This document shows positions 18,386 to 28,290 of a stretch of DNA of 64,000 bases, one piece after another. The DNA is from Psychromarinibacter halotolerans (GTDB lineage Bacteria > Pseudomonadota > Alphaproteobacteria > Rhodobacterales > Rhodobacteraceae): assembly GCF_029168315.1 (NCBI RefSeq), contig NZ_JARGYD010000001.1:62001-126000 (forward strand). The letters are read 5' to 3'. Under the pieces are notes generated by a model. That model ran no database searches and was not told where the DNA came from. It saw only the letters and a list, made by a program, of their open reading frames with translations. Numbering within the stretch: the stretch's first letter is position 1; every line of letters starts with the position of its first letter. A program made the position numbers and the translations under genes.

Positions 18386-18945
18386 TCCGCGCCGCGCGAC
18401 AGCGCCGCGACGCCGGTCCGGGCCATCTCGTTCAGGCCCAGCGGGCGCATCAGTTCGGCGAAGGCGTCGACCTTCTGCGGCGTGCCGGTGATCTCGAACA
18501 CGAAGCTTTCCAGCGTCGAGTCGACCACGTTGGCGCGGAAAATCTCGGCCAGTCGCAGCGCCTCGATCCGGTTGTTGCCGGTGCCCGCGACCTTGAACAG
18601 CGCCAGTTCGCGTTCGACCGCCATGCCCTCGACCGTCAGGTCGTGCACTTCGTACACCGGCACGATGCGGCCCAGCTGCGCCTTGATCTGTTCGATCACC
18701 TCGGGCGTGCCGGTGGTGACGATGGTGATCCGGCTGAGGTGGCCTTCGTGGTCGGTCTCGGCCACGGTGAGGCTTTCGATGTTATAGCCGCGGCCCGAGA
18801 ACAGGCCGATGACGCGGGCAAGGACGCCCGCTTCGTTCGCCACGAGCACCGAGAGCGTGTGCCGCTCTTCGGCTTGCGCGTGGGGGTCCTTGAGATCGTA
18901 GGCCGAGTGCTTCGACAGGCCCTTTTTGAGTTTCAGTGCCGACAT
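18382..18945 (-). CDS. ilvN: Acetolactate synthase small (regulatory) subunit
   Basis: The 187-residue protein has an N-terminal ACT domain with TLSVLVANEAGVLARVIGLFSGRGYNIESL, the valine-binding region of IlvH/IlvN subunits. A C-terminal domain for large-subunit activation follows. It stimulates the catalytic subunit and confers feedback inhibition by valine. It follows ilvB by 65 bases and is followed with a four-base overlap by the rRNA methyltransferase. Expression should be set by the attenuator upstream of ilvB. Confidence 0.94.
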   Translation of the reverse strand: MSALKLKKGLSKHSAYDLKDPHAQAEERHTLSVLVANEAGVLARVIGLFSGRGYNIESLTVAETDHEGHLSRITIVTTGTPEVIEQIKAQLGRIVPVYEVHDLTVEGMAVERELALFKVAGTGNNRIEALRLAEIFRANVVDSTLESFVFEITGTPQKVDAFAELMRPLGLNEMARTGVAALSRGAE

Positions 18946-19010
18946 GTCCGCTTCACTTCTTCTATTCGTTCAAACCGGGTGGATGCGCGGGGGCTGGCCC
19001 CCGCGCGGGA

Positions 19011-20771
<1,761 letters not shown>

Positions 20772-20817
20772 CGTGCTGTTTCCTTGGTTACGTCATCGCT
20801 GCTTGGGTTCGGACATG

Positions 20818-20845
20818 AAAAAGCCCCCGGCGTTCTGTCGGGGGC
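20818..20845 (-). terminator. ilv attenuator terminator hairpin
   Basis: On the minus strand, arms GCCCCCG (20845-20839) and CGGGGGC (20829-20823) enclose a nine-base loop and are followed by TTTTT (20822-20818). It lies between the leader peptide and ilvB. Its 5' arm shares three bases with the antiterminator arm at 20852-20843, so the two folds exclude each other. Confidence 0.88.
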
Positions 20846-20891
20846 GCATGGGGACCTGATAGGGTTACCGGCGATTACCGGCCCATGCGCC
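20843..20891 (-). promoter_or_regulatory. ilv antiterminator stem
   Basis: GGCGCATGGG (20891-20882), inside the last leader codons, is perfectly complementary to CCCATGCGCC (20852-20843). A ribosome stalled at the Ile-Leu-Val-Leu-Val codons leaves the first arm free to form this stem, which blocks the terminator. A ribosome that reaches the UAA at 20877-20875 covers it, letting the terminator form. This is the logic of classical translation-coupled attenuation, read here directly from the sequence. Confidence 0.82.
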
Positions 20892-20922
20892 TTTCTCCTA
20901 CGAGTACAAGAATACGGTCCAC
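20875..20922 (-). CDS. ilvBN leader peptide
   Basis: A 15-codon frame starts with GTG and reads VDRILVLVGERRMGR, followed by TAA. It contains the regulatory run Ile-Leu-Val-Leu-Val. An AAGGAG ribosome site (20935-20930) lies seven bases upstream. It begins about 20 bases after the predicted transcript start and is followed by the antiterminator and terminator, so its translation is expected to report charging of branched-chain tRNAs. It is too short for ordinary gene finding. Confidence 0.85.
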   Translation of the reverse strand: MDRILVLVGERRMGR

Positions 20923-20950
20923 GGACCTGCTCCTTCATGTGCGTGGGCGG

Positions 20951-20979
20951 ACATTATTGAGGGGCGTTCCGGGCGTCAA
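20951..20979 (-). promoter_or_regulatory. Sigma-70 promoter of the ilvBN leader
   Basis: On the minus strand TTGACG (20979-20974) and TAATGT (20956-20951) are spaced by 17 bases. The implied start near 20943 leaves a short 5' end before the leader ribosome site. Confidence 0.7.
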
Positions 20980-21310
20980 CCGCCGAAAGGGCACTTTTTG
21001 GAGAAAGTTTCCGCACGACGCCCCGCCGCGAAAGATTATTACAACGTCGCGAATCTCTTTGGATGCATGACGAAAGCATGTTTTTATTTCGTTCACTGGT
21101 TAATGAATGAAACAATGTTGCGGGCGCGCTGGAACGGTCCGAGGCGCGCGATGCGTGTATGTCCCTGCGTCATTTCTTCGGTTTCACGGCCAAATGCCTA
21201 AAACTAAGCCTTTATTTGAAATGGCCATCTGGCTAGTGTGCGCCCACTCTAACGATCCGGCCGCGCGGGGAGCACGGCCAGCATCCAAGGTTAACGGGAG
21301 GAAATAGCTT
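20980..21310. other. Divergent promoter region between ilvBN and the TRAP operon
   Basis: This region is A/T-richer than its surroundings around 21030-21120 and 21200-21250. It probably contains the TRAP operon promoter and any operator. I see no gene and no convincing dyad. A GGGAGG ribosome site at its right end serves the TRAP binding protein. Confidence 0.5.
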
Positions 21311-22399
21311 ATGGATCGTCGTTCCTTTTTGAAGAACTCGGCGCTGGGTGGCGCGGCTGCGGCTGGCACCACTTTGGCCGCTCCGGCCTATGCGCAGGGT
21401 AACCGGACCCTGACCATGGTCACCACGTGGCCCCGCGGTCTTGCCGGCGTGTGGGATTCGGTCGAGCGCGTCGCCAACAACATCACCGCCGCCACCGATG
21501 GCCAGCTGACCGTCGAGCCGAAGGCCGCCGGTGAACTGGTGGGTGCGTTCGAGGTGTTCGACGCCGTGACCGCCGGTCAGGCCGACATGTACCACGGCGC
21601 CGACTACTACTTCGTCGGTCAGCACCCGGCGTTCGCCTACTTCACCGCGGTTCCGTTCGGCATGACGGTTCCCGAGCTGATGACCTGGTACTATGGCCAG
21701 GACGGCATGGCGCTGCACCACGAGCTGGGCGAGATCTTCGGCCTCAAGTCGTTCATCGCGGGCCAGACCGGCGCGCAGGGCGGCGGCTGGTTCCGCAACC
21801 CGGTGAACTCGGCAGAGGACTTCAACGGCCTCAAGTTCCGGATGCCGGGCCTTGGCGGCGAAGCCCTGTCGAAGCTGGGCGCCTCGGTTCAGAACGTGCC
21901 GGGCGGCGAGATCTATCAGGCGCTGTCGACCGGCGCGCTGGACGCGACCGAGTGGATCGGCCCGTGGTCGGACGAAAAGCTGGGTCTGCAGGAAGTCTGC
22001 GACTACTACTATCCGGCCGGCTTCCACGAGCCCGGCGCGGCACTGTCGGTCGCGATGAACCTTGAACTGTTCGAAAGCCTGACGCCGTCGCAGCAGAAGA
22101 TCGTCGAGATCGCCTCTGCCGACGCGCACCAGGCCAACTATGCGCAGTTCATCGCCAACAACGGCCCTGCGCTGGAGCGTCTGACCTCGGGCGGGACGCA
22201 GGTCCAAAGCTTTGCCGACGACATCTGGGATGCGTTCGGCAACGCCTCGATGGAAGTGCTGAACCAGTACACCGACGACGACATCTTCAAGAAGATCCAC
22301 GACTCGGCTCAGGCGTCGATGCGGTCGTCCTCGGGCTGGCTGTCGGAATCGGACAGCGCCTATGCGCAGCAGCGCAACCGCGTTCTGTCGACGATGTAA
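21311..22399 (+). CDS. TRAP transporter substrate-binding protein (TakP-like, probable 2-oxoacid binder)
   Basis: The 362-residue protein has a Tat-type signal (DRRSFLKNSALGG..., cleavage after AYAQ). It belongs to the DctP family branch with MVTTWPRGLAGVWDSVERVANNI and ATEWIGPWSDEKLG, closely recalling TakP of Rhodobacter sphaeroides and other mannitol/chloroaromatic or 2-oxoacid binding proteins. In TakP the corresponding Trp and Arg residues bind the carboxylate with a cation. It delivers the ligand in the periplasm to the permease encoded directly downstream. The precise ligand is inferred from family resemblance. Start chosen from GGGAGG and the twin-arginine motif. Confidence 0.9.
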   Translation: MDRRSFLKNSALGGAAAAGTTLAAPAYAQGNRTLTMVTTWPRGLAGVWDSVERVANNITAATDGQLTVEPKAAGELVGAFEVFDAVTAGQADMYHGADYYFVGQHPAFAYFTAVPFGMTVPELMTWYYGQDGMALHHELGEIFGLKSFIAGQTGAQGGGWFRNPVNSAEDFNGLKFRMPGLGGEALSKLGASVQNVPGGEIYQALSTGALDATEWIGPWSDEKLGLQEVCDYYYPAGFHEPGAALSVAMNLELFESLTPSQQKIVEIASADAHQANYAQFIANNGPALERLTSGGTQVQSFADDIWDAFGNASMEVLNQYTDDDIFKKIHDSAQASMRSSSGWLSESDSAYAQQRNRVLSTM

Positions 22400-22421
22400 G
22401 TCACCACTTGTTTGACACGAC

Positions 22422-22449
22422 GGCCGCGCGCGACACCCCGCGCGCGGCC
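22422..22449. repeat. GC-rich hairpin between TRAP binding protein and permease genes
   Basis: Eleven-base arms GGCCGCGCGCG (22422-22432) and CGCGCGCGGCC (22439-22449) enclose a six-base loop, with no T-run behind. Such a hairpin between a binding-protein gene and its permease can protect the upstream mRNA end or reduce read-through, giving more binding protein than permease. This role is inferred. Confidence 0.75.
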
Positions 22450-22472
22450 AATTGGATTTGAGGGCAGGGCGC

Positions 22473-23369
22473 ATGGGCGACGCACTGATCTGGTTCTTCA
22501 CGAACATCGGCATGGGGGTCTACAACCTCTTTTATGCCATTACGCATCCGGGGCTTTGGCTGAACTGGGCCGAGAACGAAGCGATCATGCGCTTCATCTA
22601 CTACGGCGGTTCGGTCCAATTCTTCTTCGTGATCTTCGTGCTGTTCCTTGTGCTGACGGGGATCGGCATTTGGAAACGCGGCGTCATGTGGGGCGCTGTC
22701 CGTGTGCTGGAAGGGTTCAGCAACGCGGTCGGGCGGTTCTTTGCGTGGGCGGGCCTGTTGATGGTCCTGCAGCAGGTGATCGTCGTGTTCCTGCAGTCGA
22801 TCTTCCGGATGGGCAACCTGACCATCGCGCCGTTCGGGGTGGGCTTCACCCAGTCGGTCGGATGGTTCAGCGAGGAACTGAAGCTGTACAACGCGCTCGT
22901 CGTGGCGCTGTGCGTGTCGTACACGTTCATCCAGGGCGGGCACGTCCGGGTGGACCTGTTCTACGCGACCGCCAAGTACCGCACCAAGAAGATCGTCGAC
23001 ATGCTTGGGTCGCTTCTGTTCATGATGCCGGTCGCGGTGCTGACGTGGATGTACGGCTGGTACTTCCTGTGGCGGCACCTTGTGGTGCCCAAGCCCTCGG
23101 CCTCGGATACGCTGGACCGGCTGCTGACCAAAAGCCGCGCGCTGCGCTGGAACGTCGAGACGATCGGCTTCTCGCCCAACGGCTTCAACGCCTACTTCCT
23201 GTTCAAGATCCTGCTGCTGTGTTTCGCCGGACTGGTGTTCCTGCAGGCCATCGCCTTCTTCTACCGCTCGTACCTCGAACTTGTCGAAGGACCGGAGAGC
23301 GAAGGCAAATACCACGACAAGGACGTGCTCGAGGCTGGTGAAGAAGCCTACGACCACGCGGAATTCTAG
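22473..23369 (+). CDS. TRAP transporter small permease (DctQ-type, enlarged)
   Basis: The 298-residue integral membrane protein has at least four membrane spans, in keeping with DctQ, but is much larger than the usual 160-200 residues. The extra length is in the N-terminal part (a span at about 5-25 and one near 50-70) and in the loop before the last span. It links the periplasmic binding protein to the large permease. The start at 22473 follows an AGGGCAGGG sequence. Enlarged small permeases typically accompany the TakP-like binding proteins and long large permeases, as seen here. Confidence 0.88.
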   Translation: MGDALIWFFTNIGMGVYNLFYAITHPGLWLNWAENEAIMRFIYYGGSVQFFFVIFVLFLVLTGIGIWKRGVMWGAVRVLEGFSNAVGRFFAWAGLLMVLQQVIVVFLQSIFRMGNLTIAPFGVGFTQSVGWFSEELKLYNALVVALCVSYTFIQGGHVRVDLFYATAKYRTKKIVDMLGSLLFMMPVAVLTWMYGWYFLWRHLVVPKPSASDTLDRLLTKSRALRWNVETIGFSPNGFNAYFLFKILLLCFAGLVFLQAIAFFYRSYLELVEGPESEGKYHDKDVLEAGEEAYDHAEF

Positions 23370-23380
23370 GGGGCAGGGAC

Positions 23381-25735
23381 ATGCTTTTCGGACTGGACGG
23401 CATCGAGATCGGCCTGATCATCGTCTTCCTCTGCCTGTTCGGAGGAATCCTGTCGGGCTTTCCGGTGGCCTTCGCCATCGGCGGCGCCGGCATCATCTCG
23501 TTCGGGATCATCGCGTCGCTGGATAGCGCGGGGCTGCTGATCCACCAAGCGATCGACACAGGAAGCCAGGCCTACAGGGATCTGGTGGGGACGGGGGTGA
23601 ACCCGTCCAACATCTCGGTCTTCCGATACCCCGACCTGCCACGGCTGGGCGAACCCGTCTTCCCGCAGGGCTGGGAAGTGGCGATGGACCGCAACCTGAG
23701 CTTCATCGTGAACCGCATCAACGAGCGGGTGCTGGCCGGCCAGTCGATCGAGACGCTGCTGGCGGTGCTGATGTTCGTGATGATGGGCATCACGCTGGAG
23801 CGGTCGAAGATCGCCGAGGACCTGCTGACCACGATGGCCCGCGTGTTCGGGCCGCTGCCGGGCGGTCTGGCCGTGTCGGTGGTCGTGGTGGGCGCGTTCC
23901 TTGCCGCCTCGACCGGCATCGTCGGTGCCACCGTCGTGACGATGGGCCTGCTGTCGCTGCCCACGATGCTGCGCAACAACTACTCGCCAGAGCTGGCGAC
24001 GGGGGTGATCGCGGCATCGGGCACCTTGGGCCAGATCATTCCGCCGTCCATCGTCATCGTGCTGCTGGGCACTTTGGCGGGCGACCTTTACGCCACCGCG
24101 CAGGAAGCCCGCGCGCAGGCGGTGGGCTGTACGGACGCGCTGACCTATCTGGGCAAGCCCGCCGTCGTTTCGGTCGGGACGCTGTTCCAGGCGGCGATGC
24201 TGCCGGGGATCCTGCTGGCCATGCTGTACGGTCTGTACGCGCTTGGCTATGCGCTGCTGAACCCGTCGAAGGCCCCGCCGGTCGAACTGGGCGCCGCCAA
24301 CGGCGAGCCGCTGACCCGGCAGGATGCGCTGGCATGGTTCGTCGGCGCGCCGATCCTGCTGATCGGTGGCGTGATCCTTGCGGGCCAGATCGGGCTCGTC
24401 GGAAGCCAGGACGTGCGCTATGGCCCGAATGGCAGTGAAGACCGCGTGTCGGTGCTGCGCACCAGTGTCAGCCCGGAATGCCAAGCGGCGATGATCGAGC
24501 TGCACGGCCAGTCGGCTTGGGACGAGGCCGTCGCGGCCCGCGCCGCGGGCGCGCAGGACACGGCGGTTGAGGAAGAGGTCGCCGAGCCGACCGAGGAAGA
24601 AACCGCCGCCGCGCTGGCCGAACGTGTGCGCGACGCCGCGCCGCTTGGCACCGGGGTCGCGATCCTGATGCTGATGGGCGCGCTGATCCTGACCACCGCG
24701 CGGGGCGTTTCGCCGCGCAGCGATCCGAAACCGCTGTTGGTGGGGGGCGTGGGCGTCATCCTTGGCGTGCTGGCCGACATCCTGCTGATCACCCCGGCCA
24801 CCTCGCCGGGGGCCACGGTGGTGATCCTTGCGATCCCGTTCGCGCTGATCGTCTATGCCAGCTATTTCGCGATGCAGCGGATGGCGAACAACGACCTGCT
24901 GCGGGTGGTGTTCCCGCCGCTGGTCCTGATCGTCGCGGTGCTGGGGTCGATCCTTGGCGGCATCACCAACCCGACGCCAGCTGCGGCGCTGGGCGCGGCG
25001 GGGGCCATCATGCTGGCCGCCTATCGCCGGCTGAAGGACGAAGAGCGGTCGGGCCGCATCATCATCCTTTCGACGCTGGCGATCGTGGTGATGATCCTGC
25101 TGGGGATGAACTTCGACCTGCGGATCTCGCAGGCCGACAGCTTCGAGGATTACGCGGCCTATGTCGTCGCCTATGCGGCGTACATGTTCGCGGTCTTCGG
25201 CCTGCTGTTCGGCTGCTGGGTGCTGCTGCGGGGCGGCGTGCTGGGCCCGATCGTGCGCGAGACGGCGAAGGTCACGTCGATGGTGTTCACCATCCTCATC
25301 GGGTCGCAGCTGCTGAACCTTGTGGTGATCTCTTTCGGGGGCGAGCATTACATTCAGGACTTCCTGAAGAGCTATGACAACGAGTTCACGGTCTTCCTGA
25401 TCGTGATGCTGGTGTTGTTCATCCTTGGCTTCGTGCTCGACTTCCTCGAGATCATTTACATCGTCATCCCGATCGTCGGGCCGGTGATCTACGGCGGCAC
25501 GATGGACCCGAAATGGGTGACGATCATGATCGCGGTGAACCTGCAGACGTCGTTCCTGACACCGCCCTTCGGCTTCGCGCTGTTCTACCTGCGCGGGGTG
25601 GCGCCGCCATCGGTGACGACGGGCCACATCTATCGCGGCGTGGCACCGTTCGTCGTGATCCAGGTGGTCGGGCTGGCGCTGCTGTGGTTGTTCCCGGGCG
25701 TGGTGACCATCATCCCGGACCTGATCCCGAACTAG
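23381..25735 (+). CDS. TRAP transporter large permease (DctM-type, extended)
   Basis: At 784 residues this is nearly twice the classical DctM length of about 430. It begins with a canonical DctM N-terminus (IIVFLCLFGGILSGFPVAFAIGG) and keeps the central ASGTLGQIIPPSIVIVLLG motif. It carries a hydrophilic Glu/Ala-rich insertion at about residues 345-425, then further spans, and ends with the family-typical QTSFLTPPFGFALFYLRGV. It moves the substrate with a sodium gradient. It starts 11 bases after the small permease. The extended type is known in the 2-oxoacid/mannitol TRAP branch. A strong terminator follows. Confidence 0.9.
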   Translation: MLFGLDGIEIGLIIVFLCLFGGILSGFPVAFAIGGAGIISFGIIASLDSAGLLIHQAIDTGSQAYRDLVGTGVNPSNISVFRYPDLPRLGEPVFPQGWEVAMDRNLSFIVNRINERVLAGQSIETLLAVLMFVMMGITLERSKIAEDLLTTMARVFGPLPGGLAVSVVVVGAFLAASTGIVGATVVTMGLLSLPTMLRNNYSPELATGVIAASGTLGQIIPPSIVIVLLGTLAGDLYATAQEARAQAVGCTDALTYLGKPAVVSVGTLFQAAMLPGILLAMLYGLYALGYALLNPSKAPPVELGAANGEPLTRQDALAWFVGAPILLIGGVILAGQIGLVGSQDVRYGPNGSEDRVSVLRTSVSPECQAAMIELHGQSAWDEAVAARAAGAQDTAVEEEVAEPTEEETAAALAERVRDAAPLGTGVAILMLMGALILTTARGVSPRSDPKPLLVGGVGVILGVLADILLITPATSPGATVVILAIPFALIVYASYFAMQRMANNDLLRVVFPPLVLIVAVLGSILGGITNPTPAAALGAAGAIMLAAYRRLKDEERSGRIIILSTLAIVVMILLGMNFDLRISQADSFEDYAAYVVAYAAYMFAVFGLLFGCWVLLRGGVLGPIVRETAKVTSMVFTILIGSQLLNLVVISFGGEHYIQDFLKSYDNEFTVFLIVMLVLFILGFVLDFLEIIYIVIPIVGPVIYGGTMDPKWVTIMIAVNLQTSFLTPPFGFALFYLRGVAPPSVTTGHIYRGVAPFVVIQVVGLALLWLFPGVVTIIPDLIPN

Positions 25736-25756
25736 GGCGGTCCATATCCAGACGAG

Positions 25757-25790
25757 AAAGCCGGAAGGGTCCCCTTCCGGCTTTTTCTTT
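25757..25790 (+). terminator. Rho-independent terminator of the TRAP operon
   Basis: A 12-base stem (25757-25768 with 25773-25784, AAAGCCGGAAGG and complement) with a four-base loop ends in a T-rich tail. It lies 22 bases after the large permease stop. Confidence 0.9.
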
Positions 25791-26128
25791 GCGAGGTGGC
25801 GGCTTAGCGTTTCCCGACCTTGTCCCAGACTCGGCCCGGCCCATGTCATGCGTCACCGCTGCGGCAGACTGGGGGAAGGCGGGGGGAAGGCCGAGGCCAA
25901 CGGCGCACGCCACGCGTTCCGTCGGCCAGTTCACGCCAAGTCACGCCGGTTTGATCGGTTCGATATGGAACCAAGCGCCTTTTCGCTGGTTCTACCTGCA
26001 CGTCATCGGCGGGCAATGGCCGTGCTTCGCGCCGCCACTGGAAACTTCCAATGGATATGCCATTTCCGTCGAACAGGCAGCCGTGGGACTAACCCGCGGC
26101 GACTTGGAACGAGCTTGGAGTAGTAAAA
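25791..26128. other. Intergenic region upstream of the outer membrane protein
   Basis: No supported gene. The right end is the probable 5' leader of the outer membrane protein gene with GGAG seven to ten bases before its ATG. I see no clear promoter hexamers or conserved RNA fold. Confidence 0.5.
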
Positions 26129-26737
26129 ATGAAAACCCTTCTGATCGCATCGGCCGCCGCGGCAACGCTTGCCGCCCCCGCGTTCGCCGGCAGCCTGACC
26201 CCCGCGGCGCCGGAACCCGTTGTGCCCGCACCCGCACCGGCCCCGATGCCGGTTGCTTCCTATGACTGGACCGGCTTCTACGGCGGTGCCCAGTTCGGCT
26301 GGGGCACGGCCACGGCCGATGACGGCGTGACCGAGGAAGACGGCGACGGCATCCTTGGCGGTGTGCACGCCGGTTACGACTGGGACCTTGGCAACTACGT
26401 GCTGGGTGTCGGCCTTGACTACGATGCCGCGGACATCGCGTTCGACAACAACGCAGGCAGCATCGACTCGGTTGCCCGTGCGCGTCTGCGCGCCGGTTAC
26501 GACGCTGGCAGCTGGCTGATCTACGGTGTGGGTGGTGCAGCGCACGCCGACGCCGACATCGGCGGCACCGACTACAGCGACATGGGCTGGTTCGCCGGCG
26601 GTGGTGTCGAATACCGCGTGAACGAGAACGTCTCGGTCGCCGGTGAAGCCCTGTACCACGGCTTCGACGACTTCGACGACACCGGCGTGGACGCAAGCGC
26701 CACCACGCTTCAGGGTCGTGTGACTTACCGGTTCTGA
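26129..26737 (+). CDS. Outer membrane beta-barrel protein (Omp25/31-like)
   Basis: The 202-residue protein has a signal peptide (MKTLLIASAAAATLAAPAFA), a Pro/Ala-rich linker (about 22-42), then DWTGFYGGAQFGWG, the typical start of small alphaproteobacterial eight-stranded barrels. Alternating strands end with GRVTYRF, where the terminal Phe is the barrel assembly signal. It likely sits in the outer membrane as a structural or small porin-like protein. It is monocistronic, with a terminator directly behind. Confidence 0.88.
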   Translation: MKTLLIASAAAATLAAPAFAGSLTPAAPEPVVPAPAPAPMPVASYDWTGFYGGAQFGWGTATADDGVTEEDGDGILGGVHAGYDWDLGNYVLGVGLDYDAADIAFDNNAGSIDSVARARLRAGYDAGSWLIYGVGGAAHADADIGGTDYSDMGWFAGGGVEYRVNENVSVAGEALYHGFDDFDDTGVDASATTLQGRVTYRF

Positions 26738-26761
26738 TCTTTCCCCAGACAGACCGTGATT

Positions 26762-26797
26762 GGCCGGGGCGGGTAACCGCTCCGGCCTTTTTTTGTG
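26762..26797. terminator. Rho-independent terminator, probably bidirectional
   Basis: An 11-base stem (26762-26772 with 26777-26787, one G-U pair) is followed by seven T. It separates the outer membrane protein gene from the convergent decarboxylase. Confidence 0.88.
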
Positions 26798-26798
26798 T

Positions 26799-28199
26799 CT
26801 ACAGGGTCGCGGCGAGTTCGGTGACGACCGCGTGCACCGCCATGACGTCGTCGCGGGTGCAGTCGAAGCTGCCCGCCGTGACGCGGATCACGAATTTGCC
26901 CTGATGCCGGGTCTGGGTGAGATAGATCCGCCCGTCGGCGTTCACCTTTTCCAGCAGCCGTTCGGTCAGCGCGTCGGCATCGCCGCCGTCCGGCGCATAG
27001 CGGAACGAGAACAGCGCGAGGCGCGGCTCGGTCGTGATCTCGAACCCCGGGGTGGCGCGGAACGCCTCTGTCAGCTCCTCGATCCACGCGACGTGGTTGC
27101 GGATGCGGGTGCGCAGGTTGTCCAGCCCATAGGCGCGCAGCACGAACCACAGCTTCAGCGCGCGGAAGCGGCGGCCCAAGGGCACCGTCCATTCGTTGAA
27201 GTTGACGATCTCTTCTTCGCCGAGGGTTTGCAGATAGTCCGGGCGCAGCCCCAGCGAGCGGATTTGCGGCGCGGGGTCGGCAAGGAACTGAACCGAGCAG
27301 TCGAACTGCGCGCCAAGCCATTTGTGCGGGTTGAAGACGATGCTGTCTGCGCCCTCGGCGCCTTGCCACAGGGTGCGGAACTCGGGGCAGATCATCGCGG
27401 ACCCGGCCCATGCGGCGTCGACATGCGTATAAAGCCGGTGGGCGCGGGCGACCTCGATGCATTCGGCGATCGGGTCGAACGCACCGATCGAGGTGCCGCC
27501 GGTGCACAGCACCACGCCCGCCGGGGTGCGGTCGTTGAAGATGTCGTCGCGGATCGCGGCGTCCAGCTTGTCCGGGTCCATGCGGTAATCGGCGTCGGTG
27601 TCGATCTTCACAAGGTTGCGCTGACCGATGCCCGCCAGCCGCACCGCCTTGTCGACCGAGCTGTGGGTCTGGGCCGAGGCATAGATCCGCAGACGCTGGC
27701 CGGTCAGCCCCTCGTCGACGCTGCGCCAGCCCGACGCGCGGTCACGCATGGTGATCACCGCCGACAGGGTGGCCACGGTGGCGCTGTCGTGGATGGTGCC
27801 GGTGAAGCTGTCGGGCAGACCCAGCGCCTGCCGCAGCCAGTCGGTTGTGACCTGCTCGATCTCGGTCGCGGCGGGCGAGGCCTGCCAGATCATGCAGTTC
27901 GACGCGATGGAGTTCGCCAGTTGCTCGGCCAGCATCGACGCGGGCGAGGCGTTGGCCGGGAAGTAGGCGAAGAACCTTGGATGCTGCCAGTGGGTCATCC
28001 CGTCGGGCACGATGCGTTCGAAATCGGCGAAGATCTCTTCCATCGGCTCGGCGGTCTCGGGCGGGGCTGCGGGCAGCTTCGCGGCGATCTCGCCGGGTTT
28101 CGTCTGCGCGCGAACCGGGCGGTCGCGCAGGGTGGAATGGTAGTCGTGCGTCCAATCGGCCGCGCGCTTTGACCAGTTTTTAAGATCGTCGTGATTCAT
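26799..28199 (-). CDS. PLP-dependent aromatic/acidic amino-acid decarboxylase (group II)
   Basis: The roughly 466-residue protein is a group II pyridoxal-phosphate decarboxylase. It has MTHWQHPRFFAYFPANASPASMLAE near the N-terminus, the cofactor-contacting HVDAAWAGSAM, and the Schiff-base lysine in NPHKWLGAQFDCS. The pattern fits the DOPA/tryptophan/tyrosine decarboxylase branch better than glutamate decarboxylase. It would make a biogenic amine from an amino acid in the cytoplasm. The start at 28199 (MNHDDLKNWSKRAADW) fits the family; in-frame ATGs at 28223 and 28235 are alternatives. Substrate is not certain. Confidence 0.88.
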   Translation of the reverse strand: MNHDDLKNWSKRAADWTHDYHSTLRDRPVRAQTKPGEIAAKLPAAPPETAEPMEEIFADFERIVPDGMTHWQHPRFFAYFPANASPASMLAEQLANSIASNCMIWQASPAATEIEQVTTDWLRQALGLPDSFTGTIHDSATVATLSAVITMRDRASGWRSVDEGLTGQRLRIYASAQTHSSVDKAVRLAGIGQRNLVKIDTDADYRMDPDKLDAAIRDDIFNDRTPAGVVLCTGGTSIGAFDPIAECIEVARAHRLYTHVDAAWAGSAMICPEFRTLWQGAEGADSIVFNPHKWLGAQFDCSVQFLADPAPQIRSLGLRPDYLQTLGEEEIVNFNEWTVPLGRRFRALKLWFVLRAYGLDNLRTRIRNHVAWIEELTEAFRATPGFEITTEPRLALFSFRYAPDGGDADALTERLLEKVNADGRIYLTQTRHQGKFVIRVTAGSFDCTRDDVMAVHAVVTELAATL

Positions 28200-28290
28200 G
28201 CCGCGCAGTTGTCCACGCGTCATGCGGTTTGGCAAGCGGGAGGGTGTCGCAGGGGGAGAAGACAGCGGCCCGTTAAGGCGCGGGTTCGCG

